Below, piece after piece: positions 56,551 through 64,000 of a DNA stretch of 64,000 bases. A program made the position numbers and the translations under genes. The notes under the pieces are model-generated. The model had not been told where the DNA came from. It made no database searches and saw only the letters and a program-made list of their open reading frames with translations. The stretch comes from Streptomyces halstedii. GTDB taxonomy: Bacteria; Actinomycetota; Actinomycetes; Streptomycetales; Streptomycetaceae. Within the stretch, counting starts at the first letter, position 1, and the number at the start of each line of letters is the position of its first letter. Location of the stretch: the NCBI GenBank assembly GCA_000720535.1, contig JOAZ01000007.1:1-64000 (forward strand), read 5' to 3'.

Positions 56551-57396
56551 GTGGAAGCCAACACTCGTAGTACCGGGCGTCTACCAGCTGCCTTCCTGAC
56601 GCCGGGCTCGTCCTCGTTCATGGACTTCCTGTCCGGCCACGTGCCCGAGATGCTGCCCGGCAACCGCAGCCTCCCGCCCGTGCAGGGCGCGTTCGAGGCG
56701 CCGCACGGTACGACGATCGTGGCGGCCACGTTCCCCGGCGGGGTGGTGCTCGCCGGTGACCGGCGGGCCACCATGGGCAACATGATCGCCCAGCGCGACA
56801 TGCAGAAGGTGTTCCCGGCCGACGAGTACTCGGCGGTGGGCATCGCCGGCACGGCCGGACTCGCGATCGAGATGGTCAAGCTGTTCCAGCTGGAGCTGGA
56901 GCACTTCGAGAAGGTCGAGGGCACCACGCTCTCCCTGGAGGGCAAGGCCAACCGCCTGTCCACGATGATCCGCGGCAATCTCTCGATGGCCATGCAGGGC
57001 CTCGCCGTCGTCCCGCTGTTCGCCGGTTTCGACGTCGACCGCGGGAAGGGCCGGATCTTCTCCTACGACGTCACCGGCGGCCGGTCGGAGGAGCAGGGGT
57101 ACGCCTCCACCGGCTCCGGATCCCTCTTCGCGCGGGGCTCGATGAAGAAGCTCTACCGCGACGACCTGACCGAGGAGCAGGCGCTCACCCTGGTCGTGCA
57201 GGCGTTGTACGACGCGGCGGACGACGACTCGGCCACCGGCGGCCCCGACCTGGCCCGGCGGCTCTTCCCGATCGTCACCGTCATCACCGACGAGGGCTTC
57301 CGGAAGCTGACCGACGCGGAGTCCTCCGAGGTCGCGCGCTCGGTCGTCGAGCGCCGGCTCCAGGAGCCCGACGGCCCGCGCGCCGCCCTGCTCTGA
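56551..57396 (+). CDS. prcB: 20S proteasome beta subunit
   Basis: The 281-residue precursor carries a 53-residue propeptide. The catalytic Thr54 is within [24 protein letters not shown], so cleavage before it exposes the active N-terminus. Lys and Asp partners are present ([12 protein letters not shown] region). Mature beta rings form the two inner rings of the chamber. The GTG start is used. It is 55 nt before prcA and cotranscribed. Confidence 0.97.
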   Translation: MEANTRSTGRLPAAFLTPGSSSFMDFLSGHVPEMLPGNRSLPPVQGAFEAPHGTTIVAATFPGGVVLAGDRRATMGNMIAQRDMQKVFPADEYSAVGIAGTAGLAIEMVKLFQLELEHFEKVEGTTLSLEGKANRLSTMIRGNLSMAMQGLAVVPLFAGFDVDRGKGRIFSYDVTGGRSEEQGYASTGSGSLFARGSMKKLYRDDLTEEQALTLVVQALYDAADDDSATGGPDLARRLFPIVTVITDEGFRKLTDAESSEVARSVVERRLQEPDGPRAALL

Positions 57397-57451
57397 CCGG
57401 CCCGACTCCTCTTCGATGCACTCGTCACTGACAGAAAGGGACGGATAGCCG

Positions 57452-58333
57452 GTGTCGACGCCGTTCTATGTCTCACCCCAGCAGGCCATGGCCGACCGGG
57501 CGGAATACGCCCGGAAGGGCATCGCCCGTGGTCGCAGCCTGGTTGTGCTGCAGTACGCCGACGGCATTGTGTTCGTCGGCGAGAACCCGTCCCGTGCTCT
57601 GCACAAGTTCAGCGAGATCTACGACCGGATCGGCTTCGCGGCCGCCGGCAAGTACAACGAGTACGAGAACCTCCGCATCGGCGGCGTCCGTTACGCGGAC
57701 CTGCGCGGATACACCTACGACCGCGACGACGTGACGGCCCGTGGGCTCGCCAACGTCTACGCGCAGACGCTGGGCACCATCTTCTCCAGCGCCGCCGAGA
57801 AGCCGTACGAGGTGGAGCTGGTGGTCGCCGAGGTGGGCGCCGGGCCCGAGGGCGACCAGATCTACCGGCTGCCGCACGACGGCTCGATCGTGGACGAGCA
57901 CGGCTCGGTCGCGGTCGGCGGCAACGCGGAACAGATCAGCGGCTTCCTGGACCAGCGTCACCGTGACGGGATGTCACTCGCCGAGGCGCTGAAGCTGGCC
58001 GTGCAGGCCCTTTCGCGGGAGGCCAACGGCAACGAGCGGGAGATCCCCGCCGAGCGGCTGGAGGTCGCGGTCCTGGACCGGACGCGGCCGCAGCAGCGCA
58101 AGTTCAAGCGGATCGTGGGGCGGCAGCTGACCCGGCTGCTCGACGCGGACGGCGCGGGTGCGACCCCGACGGACGCCCCGTCCGACACGGAGGAGCCCGA
58201 CGCCCCGTCCTCGGGGGACGCGGGCGGCACCGGCCGGGAAGGCGCGGCGGAGACCGGTGCCGGGGAGACCGGCAAGGACGGCAAGGACGGTGCCGATGGC
58301 GCCGACGGCACGGAAGGGTCCGGGAAGGAGTAG
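57452..58333 (+). CDS. prcA: 20S proteasome alpha subunit with long C-terminal tail
   Basis: The 293-residue subunit forms the outer gate rings. The N-terminus [27 protein letters not shown] is the gating segment typical of PrcA. The folded domain ends near residue 232 (LTRLLDAD). A tail of about 60 residues follows, rich in Gly, Asp, Glu and Thr and ending with collagen-like [20 protein letters not shown]. It is longer than I expect for Streptomyces PrcA (about 250 to 260 residues), and no HbYX-type motif is present. The tail may come from repeat expansion. Confidence 0.96.
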   Translation: MSTPFYVSPQQAMADRAEYARKGIARGRSLVVLQYADGIVFVGENPSRALHKFSEIYDRIGFAAAGKYNEYENLRIGGVRYADLRGYTYDRDDVTARGLANVYAQTLGTIFSSAAEKPYEVELVVAEVGAGPEGDQIYRLPHDGSIVDEHGSVAVGGNAEQISGFLDQRHRDGMSLAEALKLAVQALSREANGNEREIPAERLEVAVLDRTRPQQRKFKRIVGRQLTRLLDADGAGATPTDAPSDTEEPDAPSSGDAGGTGREGAAETGAGETGKDGKDGADGADGTEGSGKE

Positions 58334-58465
58334 CCCTCCTCGCCCGGTGACCGAACGGACGCCCCCGGCAGCCCCCACGCGGCGGCCGGGGGCGCCGTCG
58401 CGCTCCGGGCCAGGCCGGGCTTGAGCTCGCGGGCCGGGCCTGAGCGGGCTGGGCGCGCGGCCCGA

Positions 58466-58540
58466 GGCCCGGGGCACCGCCGTACCGCCAGGCCCGGGGC
58501 ATCACCGTACGGTCACGGCCGGGGCACCGCCGTACCGTCA
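58466..58540. repeat. 25-bp tandem repeat, three units, over the lacI-type stop
   Basis: Units 58466-58490, 58491-58515 and 58516-58540 follow the pattern GGCCCGGGGCACCGCCGTACCGTCA with a few substitutions. The stop of the facing regulator gene (58538-58540) is the last codon of the third unit. The gap separates prcA from that gene. Confidence 0.95.
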
Positions 58541-59566
58541 GGGCCGGGCGGCGGGTGCCGTGGAGCCGCGGGACACCAGACGGACGGGCAGGTCGCCCCC
58601 TTCCGCGGGGCGGCCGTCCAGGACCGCGAGCAGGGCCGTCATGCCGCGCCTGCCGACCTGCTCGGCCGGCAGCCGCACCGTGGTCAGCTCCGGCTCCACC
58701 GCCGTGGCGAGGGCGAGGTCGTCGAAGCCGGTCACCGAGATGTCGTCGGGCACCCTCAGCCCGCGCCGGCGGACCGCCTTGCAGGCGCCCGCGGCCAGGA
58801 TGTCGTCGTCGCAGACGATCGCCGTGGGCGGCGGCCCCGGCTCCGCCAGGACCGCTTCGGCGGCCGCCGTCGCGGCCCGTACGTCCAGCGGAGCGGTCAC
58901 GGTCCGGAGCGTGGCCCCCGGCACCCCGGCCAGCACCCCGCCGAGGGCACGGGCGCGTACCGCGAAGGTCCAGGTGTCCACCGCGGAGGCGAGGTGGACG
59001 AAGCGGCGGTGCCCCAGGTCCAGCAGATGTCCCGTCACCTGCCGCATGCCGTCCGCGATGTCGAGGTTCACCCGCGCCGCCACGCCGGTGTCGCCCGGAT
59101 CGCTGTCCAGCATCACCAGGGGCAGCCCCGTGCCCCGCAGCGCCCCCAGGGCGTCCGAGGCCATGGACGAGGCGATGACCCCGTCCAGCGACGCCCGCGC
59201 GGAGGCGAACGGGTCCCGCGCCGGGCCGGTGCCGTCGGGCGACGGGTAGAGCACCACACCGAAACCGTGCTCCGCGGCGACGGCGGCCGCACCGGTGTAC
59301 ACCCGGGCGAAGAACTCGTTGGTGAGGGCGGGGACGACGAGCAGCGCGGTACGGGTGTCGCCCAGCCGGAGACTGCGCGCCGCCAGGTTCGGCCGGTAGC
59401 CCAGTTCCCGGGCGCTCTCCCGGACCCGCCCGGCCGTGGTCTCGGACACCCGGCCGCGCCACTTGCCGCCGAGCACCAGCGAGACCGTGGCCTGGGAGAC
59501 CCCCGCGGACCGGGCCACGTCCCGGCTGGTGGGCCGGGGTGGGGCGGGCCGCCGCGCGCTGCTCAC
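58538..59566 (-). CDS. LacI-family transcriptional regulator
   Basis: The 342-residue protein has an N-terminal HTH (TSRDVARSAGVSQATVSLVLGGKWRGRVS) and a periplasmic-binding-like effector domain with ALLVVPALTNEFFARVYTG and VTGFDDLALATAVEPELTTVR. GGAGG stands 5 nt before the GTG. It is divergent from an MFS gene and probably controls it. A near-palindrome TTATACGTAA lies in the promoter region (59644-59653). Its position between prcA and pafA is also seen in S. coelicolor as I recall. Confidence 0.88.
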   Translation of the reverse strand: MSSARRPAPPRPTSRDVARSAGVSQATVSLVLGGKWRGRVSETTAGRVRESARELGYRPNLAARSLRLGDTRTALLVVPALTNEFFARVYTGAAAVAAEHGFGVVLYPSPDGTGPARDPFASARASLDGVIASSMASDALGALRGTGLPLVMLDSDPGDTGVAARVNLDIADGMRQVTGHLLDLGHRRFVHLASAVDTWTFAVRARALGGVLAGVPGATLRTVTAPLDVRAATAAAEAVLAEPGPPPTAIVCDDDILAAGACKAVRRRGLRVPDDISVTGFDDLALATAVEPELTTVRLPAEQVGRRGMTALLAVLDGRPAEGGDLPVRLVSRGSTAPAARP

Positions 59567-59693
59567 TCATGCCTCCGTGCTGGAACCGTACGGTGCGCGG
59601 GATGGACCCGCCGACTGCGCACATGGTACGTATGGACTCCGACGTTATACGTAAAACCCCGGACGTGAGGCGGACCGGGGGAGAGGGGCGGGC

Positions 59694-60953
59694 ATGGCCG
59701 CGGGCTATCTGGACATCCTCCGGGCGCGGCACGCCGCCAGACTGCTGGCGGGGACCCTGGTGGGGCGGCTGCCCAACGGCACCGCCCCGATCGCGATCGT
59801 GCTGTTCACCCGGGCCGAGGGCGGCGGCTACACCCTGGCCGGGGCGCTCGCCGCCGCGTACGGCCTGGCCACGGCCGTCGGGCAGCCGCTGCTGGGGCGG
59901 GCCGTGGACCTGTACGGCCAGCCGCGCGTCCAGCTGCCGGCCGCCGTGGTCTCCGCGCTCGGCATGGTCCTGCTGGCGGTGTGCGGCCTCGGGGTCCTCC
60001 CGCTCGCCTACGCGGCGGTGATCGTGGCCGGGCTGTTCACCCCGCCGCTGGAGGGCGGGCTGCGCGCCCTGTGGCCGAGCGTGCTCGGCCGGGAGGACCG
60101 GGTGCACCGGGCCTACGCCATGGACGCGGTCGCCCAGGAGGTGATGTTCACCCTCGGCCCGCTCCTCGTGACGCTGCTGGTGGCGCTCTGGTCTCCCGCG
60201 GCCGCGCTCCTGGTGATCAACGCCCTGGGGGTCCTCGGCGCGCTCTGGGTCGTGCTCAGCGAACCCTCCCGCGCCTGGCGCTCCGCACCCCGTGAGGCGC
60301 ACTGGCTGGGCGCCCTGCGCTCACCCGGACTCCTCGCCCTGCTCGGCGCGTTCTTCTTCGTCGGACTCGCCCTCGGCTCGATCACGGTGGCGGGCGTGGC
60401 GTACGCGGACGACCACGGCCGCGAGTCGGTGTACGGCTGGCTGATGGCCGCCCTCGGGCTCGGCGCGCTGATCGGCGGCGCGGCGTACGGGGCGCGGCAG
60501 TGGGCCGGGGCGCCCGAGCGGCGGCTACGGGGCATCGTCGCCCTGCTGGCCCTGGGCTACCTGCCGTTGACCCTGACCCCCGGGGTGGTCGCCATGACCG
60601 CGCTCGCCGCGCTCGCCGGGGTGTTCCTCGCCCCGGCCATCGCCTGCTCGTTCATCGTGGTGGACCGGCACGCGCCGCGGGGCACGGTGACCGAGGCGTT
60701 CTCCTGGCTCGTGACGACGTTCGGCGTGGGCGCCGCGGCCGGAACGGCCGTCGCCGGCCCGGCCGTCGAGCTGGGCGGGACGGCCCAGGGTTTCGCCGTC
60801 GCGGGGGCCGGTGGAGTGGCCGCGCTGCTGGTGCTGCTCGCCACCGGAAAGGTCCTCGCGGCACCCGTCCGTACGCCCGAGGTCGTGATCGGACCGGAAA
60901 ATGATCGCAACGGTGCGGCCGAACCCGGTTTCAGCTCAGGCCATAAGGCGTAA
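59694..60953 (+). CDS. Major facilitator superfamily transporter
   Basis: The 419-residue protein has about 12 membrane helices in two halves, starting MAAGYLDILRARHAARLLAGTLVGRLPNGTAPIAIVLF. The RAEGGGYTLAGALAAAYGLATAVGQPLLGRAVDLYG segment resembles loop 2-3 of MFS exporters. The substrate is unknown. It is divergent from the LacI gene and ends 9 nt before pafA, so pafA may receive read-through. Confidence 0.87.
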   Translation: MAAGYLDILRARHAARLLAGTLVGRLPNGTAPIAIVLFTRAEGGGYTLAGALAAAYGLATAVGQPLLGRAVDLYGQPRVQLPAAVVSALGMVLLAVCGLGVLPLAYAAVIVAGLFTPPLEGGLRALWPSVLGREDRVHRAYAMDAVAQEVMFTLGPLLVTLLVALWSPAAALLVINALGVLGALWVVLSEPSRAWRSAPREAHWLGALRSPGLLALLGAFFFVGLALGSITVAGVAYADDHGRESVYGWLMAALGLGALIGGAAYGARQWAGAPERRLRGIVALLALGYLPLTLTPGVVAMTALAALAGVFLAPAIACSFIVVDRHAPRGTVTEAFSWLVTTFGVGAAAGTAVAGPAVELGGTAQGFAVAGAGGVAALLVLLATGKVLAAPVRTPEVVIGPENDRNGAAEPGFSSGHKA

Positions 60954-60962
60954 TGTTCAGTC

Positions 60963-62324
60963 ATGGACCGCCGCATTTTCGGGCTGGAGAACGAGTACGG
61001 CGTCACGTGCACGTTCAGGGGACAGCGCCGACTGTCACCTGATGAAGTGGCGCGCTACCTCTTCCGCCGTGTTGTGTCATGGGGCCGCAGCAGCAACGTC
61101 TTCCTGCGGAACGGCGCCCGCCTGTACCTCGACGTGGGATCGCATCCGGAATACGCAACCCCCGAATGCGACAATGTGACCGAACTGGTCACGCACGACA
61201 AGGCGGGCGAGCGCATTCTCGAAGGTCTGCTCGTCGACGCCGAACGCCGCCTGCACGAGGAGGGAATCGCGGGCGACGTCTATCTCTTCAAGAACAACAC
61301 CGACTCGGCCGGAAACTCCTACGGGTGCCACGAGAACTACCTCGTCGCCCGGCACGGAGAATTCTCCCGGCTCGCGGACATCCTCATTCCGTTCCTCGTC
61401 ACCAGACAGCTCATCTGCGGCGCGGGCAAGGTGCTCCAGACGCCGCGCGGAGCCGTCTACTGCGTGAGCCAGCGGGCCGAGCACATCTGGGAGGGTGTCA
61501 GTTCCGCCACGACGCGCTCCCGGCCCATCATCAACACCAGGGACGAACCGCACGCCGACGCGGAGCGCTACCGCCGCCTGCACGTCATCGTCGGCGACTC
61601 CAACATGTCCGAGACGACCATGCTGCTCAAGGTCGGCGCCACCGACCTGGTGCTCCGCATGATCGAGGCGGGCACCGTGATGCGTGACCTGACGCTGGAG
61701 AACCCGATCCGGGCCATCCGCGAGGTCAGCCACGACATCACCGGCCGCCGAAAGGTGCGCCTGGCCAGCGGCCGGGAGGCCTCGGCCATAGAGGTCCAGC
61801 GCGAGTACTACGAGAAGGCGGTCGACTTCGTCGAGCGCCGGGGCATCCGCACCGGCACCGTCGACCAGGTCCTGGAACTCTGGGGCCGCACGCTGGACGC
61901 CGTCGAGGCGGAGGACCTCGACCGGATCGGCACCGAGATCGACTGGGTCATGAAGTACAAGCTCATCGAGCGCTACCGGGCCAAGCACAACATGACCATG
62001 TCCAACCCCCGGGTCGCCCAGATAGACCTCGCCTACCACGACATCCACCGCCGCCGGGGGCTCTACTACCTCCTGGAGCGCAAGGGACAGGCCGCCCGCA
62101 TCTGCAACGACCTGAAGATCTTCGAGGGCAAGTCCGTGCCCCCGCAGACCACCAGGGCACGGCTGCGCGGCGACTTCATCCGGCGGGCCCAGGAGCAGCG
62201 CAGGGACTTCACCGTCGACTGGGTGCACCTCAAGCTCAACGACCAGGCGCAGCGCACCGTGCTGTGCAAGGACCCGTTCCGCTCGGTCGACGACCGCGTG
62301 GAGAAACTCATCGCCGGCATGTGA
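60963..62324 (+). CDS. pafA: Pup-protein ligase
   Basis: The 453-residue enzyme phosphorylates the C-terminal Glu of Pup and forms an isopeptide bond to substrate lysines. Motifs are [18 protein letters not shown] (catalytic Glu), [18 protein letters not shown] (base Asp) and [21 protein letters not shown]. It lacks the Dop loop, as expected for PafA. The start is very near the MFS stop, with only a weak ribosome site (GTTCAG), so it may rely on coupling or be leaderless. A terminator follows at 62359. Confidence 0.97.
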   Translation: MDRRIFGLENEYGVTCTFRGQRRLSPDEVARYLFRRVVSWGRSSNVFLRNGARLYLDVGSHPEYATPECDNVTELVTHDKAGERILEGLLVDAERRLHEEGIAGDVYLFKNNTDSAGNSYGCHENYLVARHGEFSRLADILIPFLVTRQLICGAGKVLQTPRGAVYCVSQRAEHIWEGVSSATTRSRPIINTRDEPHADAERYRRLHVIVGDSNMSETTMLLKVGATDLVLRMIEAGTVMRDLTLENPIRAIREVSHDITGRRKVRLASGREASAIEVQREYYEKAVDFVERRGIRTGTVDQVLELWGRTLDAVEAEDLDRIGTEIDWVMKYKLIERYRAKHNMTMSNPRVAQIDLAYHDIHRRRGLYYLLERKGQAARICNDLKIFEGKSVPPQTTRARLRGDFIRRAQEQRRDFTVDWVHLKLNDQAQRTVLCKDPFRSVDDRVEKLIAGM

Positions 62325-62358
62325 TCCGGGCCGTACCCCCTACGGCCGTGACGCGTTC

Positions 62359-62387
62359 GGGCCCCGTACGTTCTTCGTACGGGGCCC
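62359..62387 (+). terminator. Terminator after pafA
   Basis: GGGCCCCGTACG (62359-62370) and CGTACGGGGCCC (62376-62387) flank a TTCTT loop, 35 nt after the pafA stop. Confidence 0.87.
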
Positions 62388-62473
62388 GTCGCCCGTGCAC
62401 CCGCGGGGAGCGCCGGAGAGCCCTTAGAGTGGCCCGGACCCCCTGTACGTGCCGTCTGAGATCTGAGGAACCA

Positions 62474-63409
62474 GTGCGCCGACTTGCCGGCCTTCTCGTC
62501 GTCCCCCTACTGCTGCTGTCCACGGCGGCCTGCGGCGACGACAAGGCCTCCGACTCCACCTCGACCAAGAACGGCGCCCCCGCGATCACCGCGGGCGCGA
62601 AGTTCGGCGAGAAGCCCACCCTGGCCAAGGGCGAGGGCACCCCACCCAAGGAACTGAAGACCGAGGTCATCAGCGAGGGTGACGGCGCGAAGCTCAAGAA
62701 CGGCGACGCGATCCAGGTGAACTACCTGGGCCAGGCGTGGGACTCCGACAAGCCGTTCGACAACAGCTTCGACCGCAAGCAGCCCTTCGACCTGACCCTC
62801 GGTGCGGGCATGGTCATCCAGGGCTGGGACAAGGGCCTCGTCGGCCAGAAGGTCGGCAGCCGCGTCGAGCTGGTCATCCCGCCGGACCTCGGCTACGGCG
62901 AGCAGGGCCAGGGCGACATCAAGCCCAACGCCACGCTGGTCTTCGTCGTGGACGTCCTGAAGGCGACTCAGATCCCCGCCTCCGCCAAGGGCACCGAGGT
63001 CGCCCAGGACAACATCGACCTGCCCAAGGTCGGGACGAACACCGACGGCAAGGCGCCCTCGGTGAAGATCCCCGCGAGCGACCCGCCGAAGAAGCTCGTC
63101 TCCAACTACGTCCTGGAGGCCAAGGGCGACGTGGTCAAGGAGACCGACAGCGTCGTCGTCAACTACGTGGGCATGGTGTGGAAGGACAAGAAGACGTTCG
63201 ACAGCACCTACGAGACGGGCAAGACCCAGACCTTCCCGCTGGCCCAGGTCACCCTCAAGGGCCTCAAGGACGGCCTGATCGGCAAGACGGTCGGCAGCAG
63301 GGTGCTGCTCGTCGTCCCGCCGTCCGAGGGCTTCGGGGACGAGGCGCAGCAGAGCATCCCCGCCAAGTCGACGCTCGTCTTCGCCGTGGACATCCTCGCG
63401 AAGATGTAA
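62474..63409 (+). CDS. Double-domain FKBP-type peptidyl-prolyl isomerase lipoprotein
   Basis: The 311-residue precursor has a lipobox STAACGDD after a hydrophobic signal, so it should be tethered outside the membrane. It has two FKBP domains: about 60-165 (AIQVNYLGQAWDSDKPFDNS, VIQGWDKGLVGQKVGSRVELVIP) and about 205-310 (VVVNYVGMVWKDKKTFDST). The second lacks some active-site aromatics (LKGLKDGL in place of IxGWDxGL), so it may be structural. GAGGAA precedes the GTG. It stands between pafA and a cytosolic FKBP gene. Confidence 0.92.
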   Translation: MRRLAGLLVVPLLLLSTAACGDDKASDSTSTKNGAPAITAGAKFGEKPTLAKGEGTPPKELKTEVISEGDGAKLKNGDAIQVNYLGQAWDSDKPFDNSFDRKQPFDLTLGAGMVIQGWDKGLVGQKVGSRVELVIPPDLGYGEQGQGDIKPNATLVFVVDVLKATQIPASAKGTEVAQDNIDLPKVGTNTDGKAPSVKIPASDPPKKLVSNYVLEAKGDVVKETDSVVVNYVGMVWKDKKTFDSTYETGKTQTFPLAQVTLKGLKDGLIGKTVGSRVLLVVPPSEGFGDEAQQSIPAKSTLVFAVDILAKM

Positions 63410-63453
63410 GACTGTCCCGGTTGCCCAGTTCATCATTTAGAGGAGCAAAGTCA

Positions 63454-63828
63454 GTGAGCATCGAGAAGCCCGAGATCGACTTCCCGGGTGGCGAGCCGCC
63501 GGCCGACCTGGAGATCAAGGACATCTGGGAAGGTGACGGGGCGGTGGCCGAGAAGGGCCAGACCGTCTCCGTCCACTACGTCGGCGTGGCCTTCTCCACC
63601 GGTGAGGAGTTCGACGCCTCCTGGAACCGCGGCACCCCGCTCCAGTTCCAGCTCGGCGCCGGACAGGTCATCGCGGGCTGGGACCAGGGCGTGCAGGGCA
63701 TGAGGGTCGGCGGCCGCCGCCAGCTGACCATCCCCGCGCACCTCGCGTACGGCGACCGCGGCGCCGGTGGCGGCCGTATCGCCCCGGGCGAGACGCTGAT
63801 CTTCGTCTGCGACCTGGTCGGCGTCTGA
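63454..63828 (+). CDS. FKBP-type peptidyl-prolyl isomerase (cytosolic)
   Basis: The 124-residue protein is a single FKBP domain with complete active-site features: VSVHYVGVAFSTGEEFDASW, VIAGWDQGVQGMRVGGRRQL and IPAHLAYGDRGAGG. No signal peptide is present. AGAGGAG precedes the GTG. It follows the lipoprotein FKBP by 44 nt and is followed by a terminator and pafB, an arrangement I recall from other streptomycetes. Confidence 0.95.
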   Translation: MSIEKPEIDFPGGEPPADLEIKDIWEGDGAVAEKGQTVSVHYVGVAFSTGEEFDASWNRGTPLQFQLGAGQVIAGWDQGVQGMRVGGRRQLTIPAHLAYGDRGAGGGRIAPGETLIFVCDLVGV

Positions 63829-63847
63829 GCCGCCGGGTGTGACAGCG

Positions 63848-63881
63848 GCGAGGGCCCGTGCCGGACGGCACGGGCCCTCGC
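63848..63881 (+). terminator. Terminator after the FKBP gene
   Basis: GCGAGGGCCCGTGCC (63848-63862) and GGCACGGGCCCTCGC (63867-63881) form a perfect 15-bp stem around a GGAC loop, followed by TTTGG. Confidence 0.9.
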
Positions 63882-63945
63882 TTTGGTCCGGACACCCCGG
63901 GGCGGTACGGTCGGGCGTCGAGGAGCACGTACAGAAAGGGCGTCG

Positions 63946-64000
63946 ATGGCGATCGCCAAGGCCGAACGGCTGATGAACCTGGCGCTGTGCCTGCTGGGTA
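63946..64000 (+). CDS. pafB: PafB, N-terminal fragment (cut by window edge)
   Basis: The frame starts at the ATG 63946 and reads MAIAKAERLMNLALCLLG..., the standard PafB N-terminus. PafB is a WYL-domain transcription activator that with PafC controls the mycobacterial DNA-damage response. AGAAAGGG lies before the start. Only 18 codons are in the window. Confidence 0.85.
   Translation, partial: MAIAKAERLMNLALCLLG

Overview
The window is chromosomal DNA from a Streptomyces (or very close relative). Very high G+C, frequent GTG starts, purine-rich ribosome binding sites, two chaplin genes (chpH- and chpC-like), mycothiol genes (mshC, mscR) and a complete Pup-proteasome gene set all point there. 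The gene order follows the block that carries gntKP, chpC/chpH, mshC, gylR-glpFKD, metH and pup/prcBA in Streptomyces coelicolor, in the opposite orientation. The species cannot be named from sequence alone.

Layout. 1-1280: tail of an IS transposase and a phage-type amidase. 1445-8508: an ACAD10/11-like kinase plus acyl-CoA dehydrogenase pair, a glucarate dehydratase-like enolase, a quinone-oxidoreductase-like gene, and a Nudix-DUF202-DUF202 operon next to a DMT transporter. 8737-13370: FAD dehydrogenase and the gluconate module (gntP, gntK, FCD regulator). 13446-16372: mycothiol-dependent aldehyde dehydrogenase with an MBL hydrolase, an RluA-type pseudouridine synthase and tRNA-Leu(GAG). 16530-26969: M20 peptidase, chaplins, a degenerate RecD-like protein with an aldo/keto reductase, an F420-type LLM oxidoreductase, a ferritin-like protein and CorA. 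27033-32058: histidine phosphatase, DUF3090, SCO1664-family kinase-like protein, mshC and a PAC2 protein. 32289-35198: fuconate dehydratase, an SDR and their FCD regulator. 35345-40367: glycerol operon glpF-glpK-glpD with gylR upstream. 40608-49998: metH, HAD phosphatase, lipoprotein, orphan response regulator, RecB-like nuclease and M50 protease. 50157-64000: trmI, arc, dop, pup, prcB, prcA, then lacI/MFS, pafA, two FKBPs and the start of pafB.

How genes work together. The right end encodes a whole pupylation pathway: Pup is deamidated by Dop, ligated by PafA, unfolded by ARC and degraded by PrcBA. The glycerol, gluconate and fuconate modules each pair enzymes with a local regulator, and matching palindromes lie in the promoter regions. 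mshC makes mycothiol, and mscR uses it.

The least expected signal is not a gene. Most convergent gene junctions carry short tandem duplications (16 to 40 bp units), often copying the stop codon of one or both genes. One such array has run into the end of a DUF202 gene and removed its normal terminus. Other items worth attention are a RecD-family protein that appears to lack its ATPase motifs, a phosphatase/zinc-ribbon/kinase-like trio next to mshC, a PAC2 protein in the proteasome neighbourhood, and a long Gly/Asp-rich tail on PrcA.
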